DNA from: Actinomycetota bacterium
Lineage (GTDB): Bacteria; Actinomycetota; Actinomycetes; S36-B12; UBA5976
DNA: 20,069 bases
Reading direction: 5' to 3'
Assembly: GCA_017853815.1 (NCBI GenBank)
Contig: JAFMIT010000018.1
Coordinates: 1 to 20,069 of the forward strand
Positions 7,348 through 15,489 of the stretch are shown here, piece by piece. Numbering within the stretch: the first letter of the stretch is position 1; the number at the start of each line of letters is the position of its first letter. The position numbers were made by a program, and so were the translations under genes. Below the pieces are notes generated by a model. The model saw nothing but the letters and a program-made list of their open reading frames with translations. It searched no databases and was not told the DNA's origin.

Positions 7348-8715
7348 ATGGTGAACTCGAACGACCCACAGATGATTCTTGATTATGAGCGGGTGCTAGC
7401 AGCTCTTGATGCTCGGGCAGCTGAGAATGTCATCATTCCGGGGCTCGAGCGGATGAATTATCTGATGTCCATTCTTGGCGATAGCCATCTCGCGATGGAC
7501 GTCATCCACGTCGCTGGAACCAATGGCAAGACGAGCACATCGCGGATGATTGAATCGTTGCTCTCAGCGTCTGACCTTCACACGGGATTAACAACGAGCC
7601 CGCATCTGCATGACGTGCGCGAACGGATCCGGTTATACGGACAGCCGATTTCACTTGAAGGCTTTATTGAGACTTACGACGACATCGCCCCCTATATTCA
7701 AATGACTGATGAGCATTTCAGCGAGGGCAAACTTTCATACTTCGAAACTTTGACGGCGATGGCATTCAGCGCATTCGCGCAAGCGCCTGTCGATGTTGCG
7801 GTGATTGAAGTTGGACTCGGCGGACGATGGGATGCCACGAATATCGTCGAACCTTCCGTGTGCGTCATTACGCCCATCGGCCTCGATCATCAAGAATATC
7901 TTGGTGACACGATCGAATTAATCGCTGCTGAAAAGGTGGGAATAATCAAGCCTGGCGCCATCGTGGTGGTAGGCACTCAAGATCCGCGGGCGATGGAAGT
8001 TATTCGCGCAAAAGCTGACGAAGTTGGCGCAGCGCTGTTGGTTCAAGGAATTGATTTCGGAGTGGTTGAACGTTCACTCGCGATCGGTGGCCAAGTGCTG
8101 ACTTTGCGCGGACTCGGCGGCACGTACGAAGACGTCATCCTGCCTTTGCATGGTTCACATCAAGCAGACAACGCGTCACTCGCGTTGGCAGCTGTTGAAG
8201 CGTTCTTTGGGGCTGGCGTCGATGGAAAGCGAGTCGAACCAGAAATCATTGCCGAAGGTTTTGGTCGCGCGACTTCACCCGGTCGATTGGAAGTGGTGCG
8301 ACGTGGCCCGACGGTGATTGTCGACGCGGCGCACAATCCCCATGGCGGCAAAGCGCTCGTCACCGCTTTGTCTGAAGAGTTCGGTTTCGACACACTCATT
8401 GCAATCGTGGGTATGTTTGCGGACAAAGATGCTGAAGGCTTTTTGTCGCTGCTAGAACCGATTGTCGACAGCCTCATCATCACTCAGACCTCGAGCCCCC
8501 GTGCAGTTGATGCAGAGGTGCTGACTCAAACTGCGCGGACGATTTTCGATGCAGACCGTGTGGAGAAGCATGCGGGACTGTCGGATGCAATCGCCCGCGC
8601 CATCGAAATTGCAGATGAAGCAGTGGCTGAAGACTCTGCGGTGGGAATCATTATTACCGGATCAGTATTCACCGTCGCTCAGGCGCGAGCCCTTCTCGGA
8701 AAGCGATCAGCATGA
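7348..8715 (+). CDS. folC: Folylpolyglutamate synthase / dihydrofolate synthase
   Basis: 455 aa. Adds glutamate to dihydropteroate or tetrahydrofolate using ATP, retaining folates in the cell. The Mur-ligase-like P-loop GTNGKTST is at residues 57-64. GLGGRWDATN and the C-terminal-domain motif DAAHNPHGG are also characteristic. I chose ATG 7348 because AAGGTGA (7336-7342) precedes it at good spacing; upstream in-frame ATGs at 7273 and 7324 have no ribosome binding site and would run into valS. It is divergent from valS and overlaps the next gene by ATGA. Confidence 0.95.
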   Translation: MVNSNDPQMILDYERVLAALDARAAENVIIPGLERMNYLMSILGDSHLAMDVIHVAGTNGKTSTSRMIESLLSASDLHTGLTTSPHLHDVRERIRLYGQPISLEGFIETYDDIAPYIQMTDEHFSEGKLSYFETLTAMAFSAFAQAPVDVAVIEVGLGGRWDATNIVEPSVCVITPIGLDHQEYLGDTIELIAAEKVGIIKPGAIVVVGTQDPRAMEVIRAKADEVGAALLVQGIDFGVVERSLAIGGQVLTLRGLGGTYEDVILPLHGSHQADNASLALAAVEAFFGAGVDGKRVEPEIIAEGFGRATSPGRLEVVRRGPTVIVDAAHNPHGGKALVTALSEEFGFDTLIAIVGMFADKDAEGFLSLLEPIVDSLIITQTSSPRAVDAEVLTQTARTIFDADRVEKHAGLSDAIARAIEIADEAVAEDSAVGIIITGSVFTVAQARALLGKRSA

Positions 8716-9050
8716 TGTGGACAAGACTCGCCAGCGCCGTTGTCGTCATTCAGGCCATCGTCACCGCGCTAGCCATTCCATTGCTGAAATCGCTGGGCCA
8801 AACTGGAGGGAGCGTTACTGCAGTTGTCGTGGCGACGGTTGCGCTGCTGCTGGTACCGGGTGTGTTTCGCAGACCCGGAGGTCGATACATCGGTTGGGCG
8901 GTCCAGGCATTTGCGCTGTACGCGTCTATCGGCGTGCCTTCCCTGCTACTGCTGACAGCACTGTTCGTGGCGTTGTGGTGGTACGCCCTCAGAATTGGCG
9001 ACCGCATTGACGCCGATCGAGCCGCGGCTGCGCCAGAGCAGTCCGAGTAG
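8712..9050 (+). CDS. DUF4233 small membrane protein
   Basis: 112 aa hydrophobic protein with about four predicted membrane segments (around residues 8-27, 35-52, 60-78 and 78-94), a short Arg/Gly loop (VFRRPGGR) and an Ala/Glu-rich C-terminal tail. It matches the DUF4233 family, known between folC and ndk in actinobacteria. No function is established. The start overlaps the folC stop by 4 nt, so it is probably translated with folC; GGAAAG about 10 nt upstream may serve as ribosome binding site. Confidence 0.85.
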   Translation: MMWTRLASAVVVIQAIVTALAIPLLKSLGQTGGSVTAVVVATVALLLVPGVFRRPGGRYIGWAVQAFALYASIGVPSLLLLTALFVALWWYALRIGDRIDADRAAAAPEQSE

Positions 9051-9079
9051 ACTTTCAAGCGTTCACGGAGAGGTGCAGC

Positions 9080-9490
9080 ATGTCGCAGCGAACATTGGTA
9101 CTGATTAAGCCAGACGGCGTCGAACGCGGCTTGGTGGGCGAAATTGTCGGTCGCATTGAGCGCCGCGGCTACCGCCTTGTTGCCCTCGAAATGCGCACAC
9201 TCACGCGAGAGTTCGCCGAGCAGCACTACGCGGAACACCACGGCAAGGATTTCTTCGCGCCGCTTGTCGATTTCATCATCTCGGGGCCGCTTGTGGCGGC
9301 AGTGATCGAGGGGCCAGAGGCCATTTCAGCGTGGCGTGCGATGCAGGGGGCCACGAATCCTTTCGCGGCCGCGCCTGGGACCATTCGCGCCGATTTGGCG
9401 AGCTCAAATCGCCTCAACCTCACGCATGGCTCGGATTCAGAGGAGTCTGCCGCGCGAGAAATCGCCCATTTCTTCCCAAATCTCGGCTAG
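9080..9490 (+). CDS. ndk: Nucleoside diphosphate kinase
   Basis: 136 aa, normal family length. Transfers the gamma-phosphate from ATP to other nucleoside diphosphates through a phospho-histidine. The active-site motif is NLTHGSDS with His116; the N-terminal TLVLIKPDGVERGLVGEI and the ATNPFAAAPGTIR nucleotide-binding stretch are typical. A good ribosome binding site GGAGAGG (9067-9073) lies 6 nt before the ATG. Third gene of the folC cluster. Confidence 0.97.
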   Translation: MSQRTLVLIKPDGVERGLVGEIVGRIERRGYRLVALEMRTLTREFAEQHYAEHHGKDFFAPLVDFIISGPLVAAVIEGPEAISAWRAMQGATNPFAAAPGTIRADLASSNRLNLTHGSDSEESAAREIAHFFPNLG

Positions 9491-9628
9491 CCGTCCCTCA
9501 GGAGCCTCCTTCTGCCCTAACCGTGCCCGCACGAAGCGAGTTCGGTTTATCGGGCTTTCCGCCTTACGATTACCCCTTGGCTCTAGGCATAACCTGCCGC
9601 AGCCACACTTCCCGGAAGGCTCGTTTGA
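9491..9628 (+). other. Intergenic region between ndk and mreB
   Basis: 138 bp without a gene. It contains an imperfect hairpin in which GCCCG (about 9527) pairs with CGGGC (9551-9555) followed by TTT, enclosing a CGAA/TTCG inner stem; this could end the ndk transcript. TAACCT (9590-9595) fits a -10 hexamer and might start the mre operon, but no good -35 lies at standard spacing. Both calls are weak. Confidence 0.35.
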
Positions 9629-10660
9629 ATGGTTAACACTTCGTTCCTTGGTCGCGACATGGCCATTGACCTCGGTACCGCAAATACCCTCGTCTACGTG
9701 CGCGGTCGCGGCATTGTGCTGAACGAGCCATCGGTGGTTGCCATTGACCGGGATACCAACAAAGTTTTGGCCGTCGGTTCTGAAGCAAAGCAAATGCTCG
9801 GCCGCACCCCCGGAAATATCGTGGCAATTCGCCCACTCAAAGACGGCGTCATCTCGGACTACGAAGTCTCCTCGGAGATGATTCGTTACTTCATCCGCCA
9901 GGTGCACAACAAGAGCCGTATGTTTTCGAAGCCTCGAGTTTTGATCTGTGTTCCAAGCCTCGCCACCAACGTCGACCGACGCGCTATCGAAGAAGCCGCG
10001 CGCGACGCCGGTGCCCGTGAAGTTTTCCAAATTGAAGAGCCGATGGCGGCCGCAATTGGCGCAGGTCTGCCTGTCGGTGAGCCACAGGGAAGCATGGTGT
10101 GCGACATCGGCGGTGGCACGACCGAAATCGGCGTCATCTCTTTGGGTGGTCTCGTCACCAAACGCTCAGTCAAAGTCGGTGGCGACAAGCTAGATGACGC
10201 CATCATCAACTGGGTCAAGAAGGAATATTCGATGCTGATTGGCGAGCGCATGGCCGAACGCATCAAAGTCGAAGTGGGCTCGGCGTACCCCACAGCAGAT
10301 TTGGTCAAGGCAGAAATCCGCGGCCGCGACCTCATCACGGGTCTTCCGCGTAGCATCACCGTGACCCCCGAAGAAATCCGCAAGGCCATCGAAGAACCAG
10401 TCGCCGAAATCGTCGACACCGTCAAGGTGACTCTCGATCAGACGCCACCTGAACTTTCGAGCGACATCATGGATCGCGGCATTGTTCTCACTGGCGGTGG
10501 AGCCCTGCTTTCGGGTCTTGATGAACGCCTTCGCAGCGAAACTGGAATGCCCGTGACAGTCGCGGACGACCCACTTAACTGCGTTGCGATCGGTTCTGGT
10601 CGTTGCATCGAAGACTTTGAAACCTTGCGCCGGGTGTTTGTTCAGAAGAATCGCGCTTAA
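9629..10660 (+). CDS. mreB: Rod shape-determining protein MreB
   Basis: 343 aa actin homologue. It polymerises on the inner membrane face and organises the elongasome. Nucleotide-binding motifs are visible: phosphate-1 AIDLGTANT (12-20), phosphate-2 DIGGGTTE (159-166) and the adenosine motif LTGGGALLSGL near residue 290. EPMAAAIGAGLPV is also a typical MreB stretch. GGAAGG (9614-9619) lies 9 nt before the ATG. First gene of mreB-mreC-mreD-mrdA-rodA, which implies a rod-shaped or elongating cell. Confidence 0.97.
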   Translation: MVNTSFLGRDMAIDLGTANTLVYVRGRGIVLNEPSVVAIDRDTNKVLAVGSEAKQMLGRTPGNIVAIRPLKDGVISDYEVSSEMIRYFIRQVHNKSRMFSKPRVLICVPSLATNVDRRAIEEAARDAGAREVFQIEEPMAAAIGAGLPVGEPQGSMVCDIGGGTTEIGVISLGGLVTKRSVKVGGDKLDDAIINWVKKEYSMLIGERMAERIKVEVGSAYPTADLVKAEIRGRDLITGLPRSITVTPEEIRKAIEEPVAEIVDTVKVTLDQTPPELSSDIMDRGIVLTGGGALLSGLDERLRSETGMPVTVADDPLNCVAIGSGRCIEDFETLRRVFVQKNRA

Positions 10661-10672
10661 GAACCGAGTCCT

Positions 10673-11659
10673 ATGGCCCGCCGCCGCGTCCCAGGAGACT
10701 TCGACCCCCGCCTCATTTTGGGCGGGCTCATCGTCGTGTCATTTCTGTTGGCGTTAATTGATGGCCGCACTACCAGCCCTCTTGCAGGCATCCGCGGCGC
10801 GGCCACAACCATTCTTTCGCCGATGCAAAATCTTGCTTTCAATATTTCATCCCCAGCCGTGTCGTTCTTTGGGGACTGGTCAGAGGTTGGCTCAAAAGAC
10901 GAACGCATCGAAGCTCTCAAGGCCGAAAACGATGCCCTTCGTCGGCAGATGAATGGTTCAGCAGATGCGCGTCGGCGTGCGAAAGAACTCGATAGCCTGC
11001 TGAATATTGCCGGCCTCGGCAATTTCCGCATTGTCCCTGCACGCGTGATGTCGATCGGCTCTGCGTCTGGATTTGGCTCGACTGCATTGATTGACGTTGG
11101 TAGTGCCGACGGCATTAAAGAAAACATGACTGTGATTGCGGGCCCTGGCATGGTCGGGCGAGTGCTGTCAGTGTCAGAACACTCCGCCACTGTCGTTCTT
11201 ATTGTCGATGCCACATCGACTGTCGGGGCTCGAGTCGCGGGCACGGGTCAGGTCGGTTTCTTGACTGGCACCGGCAGGCCACATCAGTTGCAGCTTGAAT
11301 TTCTCGATGCAACCGCAAAAGTAAAAGTAGGAGACAGGCTCGTTTCTTACGGCGTGAAAGACGGCATCTTCATTCCCGGTGTGCCTTTGGGCACTGTCAC
11401 CAAAGTTCGCGCCGCCCAAGGCACGAATTCACAGCTCGCGTTCGTGGATCCGTTTGCGGACATCACAGCGCTTGATTTGGTTGGGGTAATCGTCAACAAA
11501 CCGCGCACGGATCCACGGGATTCTCTGCTTCCTGAGCCAGTTCCGACACCCACTGTGACGGTCACCGTGACAGTGGCGCCGGGCGATGGTGCTTTTGCGG
11601 TCACGACAACGCCAGCTGCTGCTCCCGTCACCGCCACGCAAACGGGGAAGAAGAAATGA
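10673..11659 (+). CDS. mreC: Rod shape-determining protein MreC
   Basis: 328 aa bitopic membrane protein that bridges MreB and PBP2 and activates the synthase. It has a short Arg-rich cytoplasmic start, a membrane segment at about 14-30, a charged coiled coil at about 74-106 (ERIEALKAENDALRRQM), then the beta-rich MreC domain. The C-terminal tail of about 50 residues is rich in Pro, Thr, Val and Ala (four TV pairs in a row) and ends KKK; it is likely disordered and extracytoplasmic. Starts 12 nt after mreB with no strong ribosome binding site. Overlaps mreD by 4 nt. Confidence 0.93.
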   Translation: MARRRVPGDFDPRLILGGLIVVSFLLALIDGRTTSPLAGIRGAATTILSPMQNLAFNISSPAVSFFGDWSEVGSKDERIEALKAENDALRRQMNGSADARRRAKELDSLLNIAGLGNFRIVPARVMSIGSASGFGSTALIDVGSADGIKENMTVIAGPGMVGRVLSVSEHSATVVLIVDATSTVGARVAGTGQVGFLTGTGRPHQLQLEFLDATAKVKVGDRLVSYGVKDGIFIPGVPLGTVTKVRAAQGTNSQLAFVDPFADITALDLVGVIVNKPRTDPRDSLLPEPVPTPTVTVTVTVAPGDGAFAVTTTPAAAPVTATQTGKKK

Positions 11660-12177
11660 AAAACTTCCGTTTCGCACTCGTTGGCTTAGGCCTTGTGATT
11701 TCTGCAGTTGTTGAATCCACGTGGTTGACGTTGATTGGTTTACCTGGAGCTGTTCCGCCACTCACTCTGATCTGGGTGATGTCCTTGTCGCTTCGCCGCA
11801 GTCCTGTCAACGCCGCTGTTGTCGGCTTCTTTGCTGGCCTATTGATGGACCTCATCCCACCTTCCACGACGCCCATGGGCGTTTCGGCGGGTGCGTTTGC
11901 GATTCTTGCCTTCCTGACAGCTGGTCTGAAGTCCTACATTGAGGGATCGGCGATTCTTCCGTTGGCAGCCGCTGCGGGCATTGGCTCGCTTGCCATTCTG
12001 TTGCGCCTGTTTATCGCAGTGTCGACAGGTGTGGCGCAGAATCTGACCGACAACTTGTTTGGCAACATCATCACCGCCGCCGTGTACGGCGCGCTGTTAG
12101 CTGTTCCTGTTCTCCCAATGGTGCAATGGCTCGATAGGTTCATCACTCCGCGAGTCACTACCACGATTGTTCGGTGA
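11656..12177 (+). CDS. mreD: Rod shape-determining protein MreD
   Basis: 173 aa integral membrane protein with five or six hydrophobic segments. The signature GFFAGLLMDLIPPSTTPMGVSA (about residues 57-78) is the conserved MreD core. It works with MreC and the PBP2-RodA complex in lateral wall synthesis. Its ATG overlaps the mreC stop (ATGA) and its own stop overlaps the mrdA GTG (GTGA), a sign of coupled translation. Confidence 0.92.
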   Translation: MKNFRFALVGLGLVISAVVESTWLTLIGLPGAVPPLTLIWVMSLSLRRSPVNAAVVGFFAGLLMDLIPPSTTPMGVSAGAFAILAFLTAGLKSYIEGSAILPLAAAAGIGSLAILLRLFIAVSTGVAQNLTDNLFGNIITAAVYGALLAVPVLPMVQWLDRFITPRVTTTIVR

Positions 12178-14330
12178 GTTTCGTGGATCACTCGTATAGC
12201 CGACTTGTCATTCTGCGGGTACTTGTTTTCTCGCTCTTCGTAGCTCTGCTTGGTCGACTGTTCGTCATGCAAATTGTCAATGGCGAAGAGTTCAAGAACC
12301 AGGCTGCCGATGCGAGGTTCCGCTCGGTCGTGATTCCTGCGACGAGAGGCGTGGTGTTAGACCAAGCAGGTCGCACGTTGATCGGAAATCGTCGCGCAAT
12401 GGTGGTCTCGGTTTCACTCACAGACATTGAGGCGTTAGGTGACCGCGGCAAGACCGTCATCAAAAAGCTTGCACCGCTCATCGGCATTCCAGTAGATGAG
12501 TTGACGGCCAAACTTTCTGTCTGTGGCGAGAAAGGCGCTGCCAAGCCGCCGCTGTGTTGGAATGGTTCGCGTTTTCAACCGATTCCGGTGGCCAAAGACC
12601 TTGCACTTGACGTCGCTGTACGCATTAAAGAACGCCAACACGAATTTCCTGGCGTTATTGCATCTATGCAAACCGTTCGGGTCTTCCCAGAACCGCTCGA
12701 TGTCAACCTTGCGCACGTTCTTGGATACATCGGACCTGTCAGTGACAAAGAGTTAGCAGAGCGTGCGGGAACTGATGACGAGCTGCAGAGCACTGACTTG
12801 GTGGGACGTAGCGGGCTGGAGCGGTTCTACGATGCGCAACTTCGTGGCAACCCAGGTGTGACGACTTACGCGATTGATCGCACTATGGCAATCATCGGAA
12901 AAGTCAGTGAAACAGCACCGACCTCAGGTTCTTACCTCGTGCTTGGCATCGACGCTGCGGTCCAAAAAGTCACAGAGGTGGAACTCAAAAAGGCCATTAA
13001 TCGTGCCCGTAATCAGGGATTTGCTGGCACGTCCGGTGCCGCAGTCGTGATGGATGTTACGAATGGTCAAGTGGTGGCTATGGCGTCATATCCAACGTAT
13101 GACCCACGAATCTGGCTTGATGGCGTCACTGCGGCTGAGTACAAGCGACTGACAGATGATGCGGCCAACTCGCCATTAGTCTCGCGAGCGATTCAGGGTC
13201 TTTTTGCGCCGGCATCGACTTTCAAAGTCGTCACGACTGCAGCCGCGTATCGCGCCAAGATTCCCATGGGTAGCACGTTGTATCCATGTCCAAGTTCCAT
13301 CGACATTGGTAATCGTAAGATGACCAATCACGAATCGAGGGCGTACGGAAACATCTCTGTTCGTCGCGCGATTGAAGTTTCGTGCAACACGGTTTTCTAC
13401 AAACTCGGTTATGACATGTGGCTGCGCGACGGCGGTAACGATCCCACGAAACCGCAAGACTTCATCGAAAAGATGGCTTTGAAATTTGGCCTCGGCAAGA
13501 AGACGGGAATCGATCTTCCATCAGAGGCTTCAGGTCGGGTCGGTGGCCGCGCCTTCAAGACGTCCCAGTACGAGCAGTACAAAGACGTGTGGTGCTTCCG
13601 CGCAAAAGAGGGATACCCCAGTGTTGCAAAGACAGATCCTGCACGTGCGGCGTATTTGAAGTTGCTTGCCCAAGAGAACTGCACTGATGGTGGAAAGTGG
13701 CGTGGTGGTGACGCCGCAAACCTCTCCATCGGCCAAGGTGATACGTCAGTGACCCCACTACAAATGGCGGTGCTGTACTCGGCCATTGCGAATGGCGGAA
13801 AGCTGTACCAGCCGCGTGTGGTGAAGGCCATCGTGAGCCCCGATGGCAAGACGGTGAAGGCGACCAAACCTAAGCTCAAAGGCAAGGTCTATATCTCCCC
13901 ATCTTTGCGCGAATACCTCTTGACGTCGCTGCGCGGTGTGATCACCGATGGCACAGGGAAAACACCGTTTGCCAATTGGCCACAGGGACGTTTGGAAGTG
14001 GCTGCAAAAACTGGTTCCGGCGAAAACGGCGACAAAGATCCAACGTCCTGGTTCGCTTCTTTTGCACCAGCTGATAATCCACGCTACGCCGTGGTGATGA
14101 TGGTGGAGCAAGGTGGTACAGGTGCTCTGACGTCAGGTCCTGGCGTCCGAAAGATTTATGAAGCGCTGTACGGCATTAAAGGCGAGAAGCTCAAGCCAAA
14201 GCAGGCAGTCATTCGTAACTCGCGTCCAGCTATCAAGTTGCCAAAAGTTAAATCGGATGGTTCCGTCGAAGCGATCGACGAAACAAAGCGCATTGACCAG
14301 GTCATCAAGAATTTGTACGGGTTGAACTAG
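12174..14330 (+). CDS. mrdA: Penicillin-binding protein 2 (elongasome transpeptidase)
   Basis: 718 aa class B penicillin-binding protein that cross-links peptidoglycan during elongation. It has one N-terminal membrane anchor (about 11-34) and a dimerisation domain starting at RGVVLDQAGRTL. The transpeptidase motifs are STFK (348-351, catalytic Ser348), SCN (403-405) and KTG (612-614). About 200 residues separate SxN from KTG, including a Cys-containing insert (CFRAKEGYPSVAKTDPARAA, then ENCTDGG); larger spacings of this type occur in actinobacterial PBP2. The GTG start overlaps mreD; a second in-frame GTG lies three codons later. Partner of RodA, encoded 2 nt downstream. Confidence 0.95.
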   Translation: MSFVDHSYSRLVILRVLVFSLFVALLGRLFVMQIVNGEEFKNQAADARFRSVVIPATRGVVLDQAGRTLIGNRRAMVVSVSLTDIEALGDRGKTVIKKLAPLIGIPVDELTAKLSVCGEKGAAKPPLCWNGSRFQPIPVAKDLALDVAVRIKERQHEFPGVIASMQTVRVFPEPLDVNLAHVLGYIGPVSDKELAERAGTDDELQSTDLVGRSGLERFYDAQLRGNPGVTTYAIDRTMAIIGKVSETAPTSGSYLVLGIDAAVQKVTEVELKKAINRARNQGFAGTSGAAVVMDVTNGQVVAMASYPTYDPRIWLDGVTAAEYKRLTDDAANSPLVSRAIQGLFAPASTFKVVTTAAAYRAKIPMGSTLYPCPSSIDIGNRKMTNHESRAYGNISVRRAIEVSCNTVFYKLGYDMWLRDGGNDPTKPQDFIEKMALKFGLGKKTGIDLPSEASGRVGGRAFKTSQYEQYKDVWCFRAKEGYPSVAKTDPARAAYLKLLAQENCTDGGKWRGGDAANLSIGQGDTSVTPLQMAVLYSAIANGGKLYQPRVVKAIVSPDGKTVKATKPKLKGKVYISPSLREYLLTSLRGVITDGTGKTPFANWPQGRLEVAAKTGSGENGDKDPTSWFASFAPADNPRYAVVMMVEQGGTGALTSGPGVRKIYEALYGIKGEKLKPKQAVIRNSRPAIKLPKVKSDGSVEAIDETKRIDQVIKNLYGLN

Positions 14331-14332
14331 CT

Positions 14333-15475
14333 ATGTCGAACATATTTTCAACCTCGCGCAATGAATCCTGGTGGCGTCGCCAAGACTGGGTTCTCACTGC
14401 CGCCGCACTCGCTTTGTCATTTGTCGGCACTTTGGTGATTTGGGCCGCGACCAGACCACGTTTGATGTCCCAGGGGGTTGACCCCGAGGCTTACCTCAAG
14501 CGCCATGTTGCTGTCCTCATCATTGGTCTTCTCCTCGGCATCTTCGTCGCTCGGACCCGCTACTCGATTTTGCGTGCCTATGCACCTGTACTTTGGGTTT
14601 TCAGCGCCATTTCGTTGCTCCTGGTCATTACGCCGCTTGGCAAGGACGTCAACGGCGTGCGAGCGTGGTTCCAGCTGCCAGGTGGCTTCACGCTGCAGCC
14701 ATCAGAGTTCGCAAAACTTGCGATTGTTATTGGCATGGCGATTGTGCTTGCGGAGACTCCGCATCGAGACGGCATCCCAGGTAATCGTGAAGTCATTTTC
14801 TCGCTTGGCGTCGCCGCGCTTCCGGTAGCGCTGATCATGCTGCAACCTGACTTGGGAACCGTCTTGGTGATTGGTGCTGTCACTCTTGCAGTTCTGTCGG
14901 TCTCTGGCGTTGCATCTCGTTGGTTGCTCGGCCTCGGTGGGGGAGTGGTCGTGGCCGGCTGGGCGATGGTGCAGTTTGGACTCTTGGGCGAGTACCAGCT
15001 GAATCGATTGCTCGTTTTCTTGAATCCCAATATCGATCCCCTCGATGCTGGCTACAACATCTTGCAGGTTCGACTCGCTATCGGCAGCGGCGGCCTGACG
15101 GGAACGGGACTCTTCAATGGTCCACAGACCAACGGCCGCTGGGTGCCAGAGCAGCAGACAGACTTTATTTATTCCGCTGTAGGTGAAGAGCTCGGATTTA
15201 TTGGTGGCGCGACCATCATCATCTTGCTGCTGATCGTGGCGTGGCGAGCATTCAAGATTGCTGGCGAGACGAGCGATCGTTTCGGCAAGATCGCTGCCTC
15301 AGGTGTGGCCGCATGGATTGCCTTCCAAGCTTTTGAGAATATCGGTATGAATCTGGGCATTATGCCCATCACCGGTGTTCCGTTGCCGTTCATTAGTTAT
15401 GGTGGCTCTAGCATCTTCGCCATCTGGATGGCTGTTGGACTTCTTCAAAACATCAAGATCAAACAATCGGACTAA
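14333..15475 (+). CDS. rodA: RodA, SEDS-family peptidoglycan glycosyltransferase
   Basis: 380 aa multi-pass membrane protein that polymerises lipid II with PBP2. SEDS motifs present are LQPSEFAKL (121-129), QPDLGT (171-176), PEQQTDFIYSAVGEELG with the presumed catalytic Asp277, and PFISYGGSS near the C-terminus. About ten membrane segments are evident. FtsW is the close paralogue, but position right after mrdA in the mre operon identifies RodA. It begins 2 nt after the mrdA stop with no clear ribosome binding site, so translation is probably coupled. Confidence 0.95.
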   Translation: MSNIFSTSRNESWWRRQDWVLTAAALALSFVGTLVIWAATRPRLMSQGVDPEAYLKRHVAVLIIGLLLGIFVARTRYSILRAYAPVLWVFSAISLLLVITPLGKDVNGVRAWFQLPGGFTLQPSEFAKLAIVIGMAIVLAETPHRDGIPGNREVIFSLGVAALPVALIMLQPDLGTVLVIGAVTLAVLSVSGVASRWLLGLGGGVVVAGWAMVQFGLLGEYQLNRLLVFLNPNIDPLDAGYNILQVRLAIGSGGLTGTGLFNGPQTNGRWVPEQQTDFIYSAVGEELGFIGGATIIILLLIVAWRAFKIAGETSDRFGKIAASGVAAWIAFQAFENIGMNLGIMPITGVPLPFISYGGSSIFAIWMAVGLLQNIKIKQSD

Positions 15476-15489
15476 CTGGAGCATCTACC

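Noticed and set aside
11550..11576. A 27-bp near-palindrome near the 3' end of mreC
   Set aside because: It encodes four Thr-Val pairs. Alternating ACN and GTN codons are self-complementary by nature, so the palindrome follows from the protein repeat.
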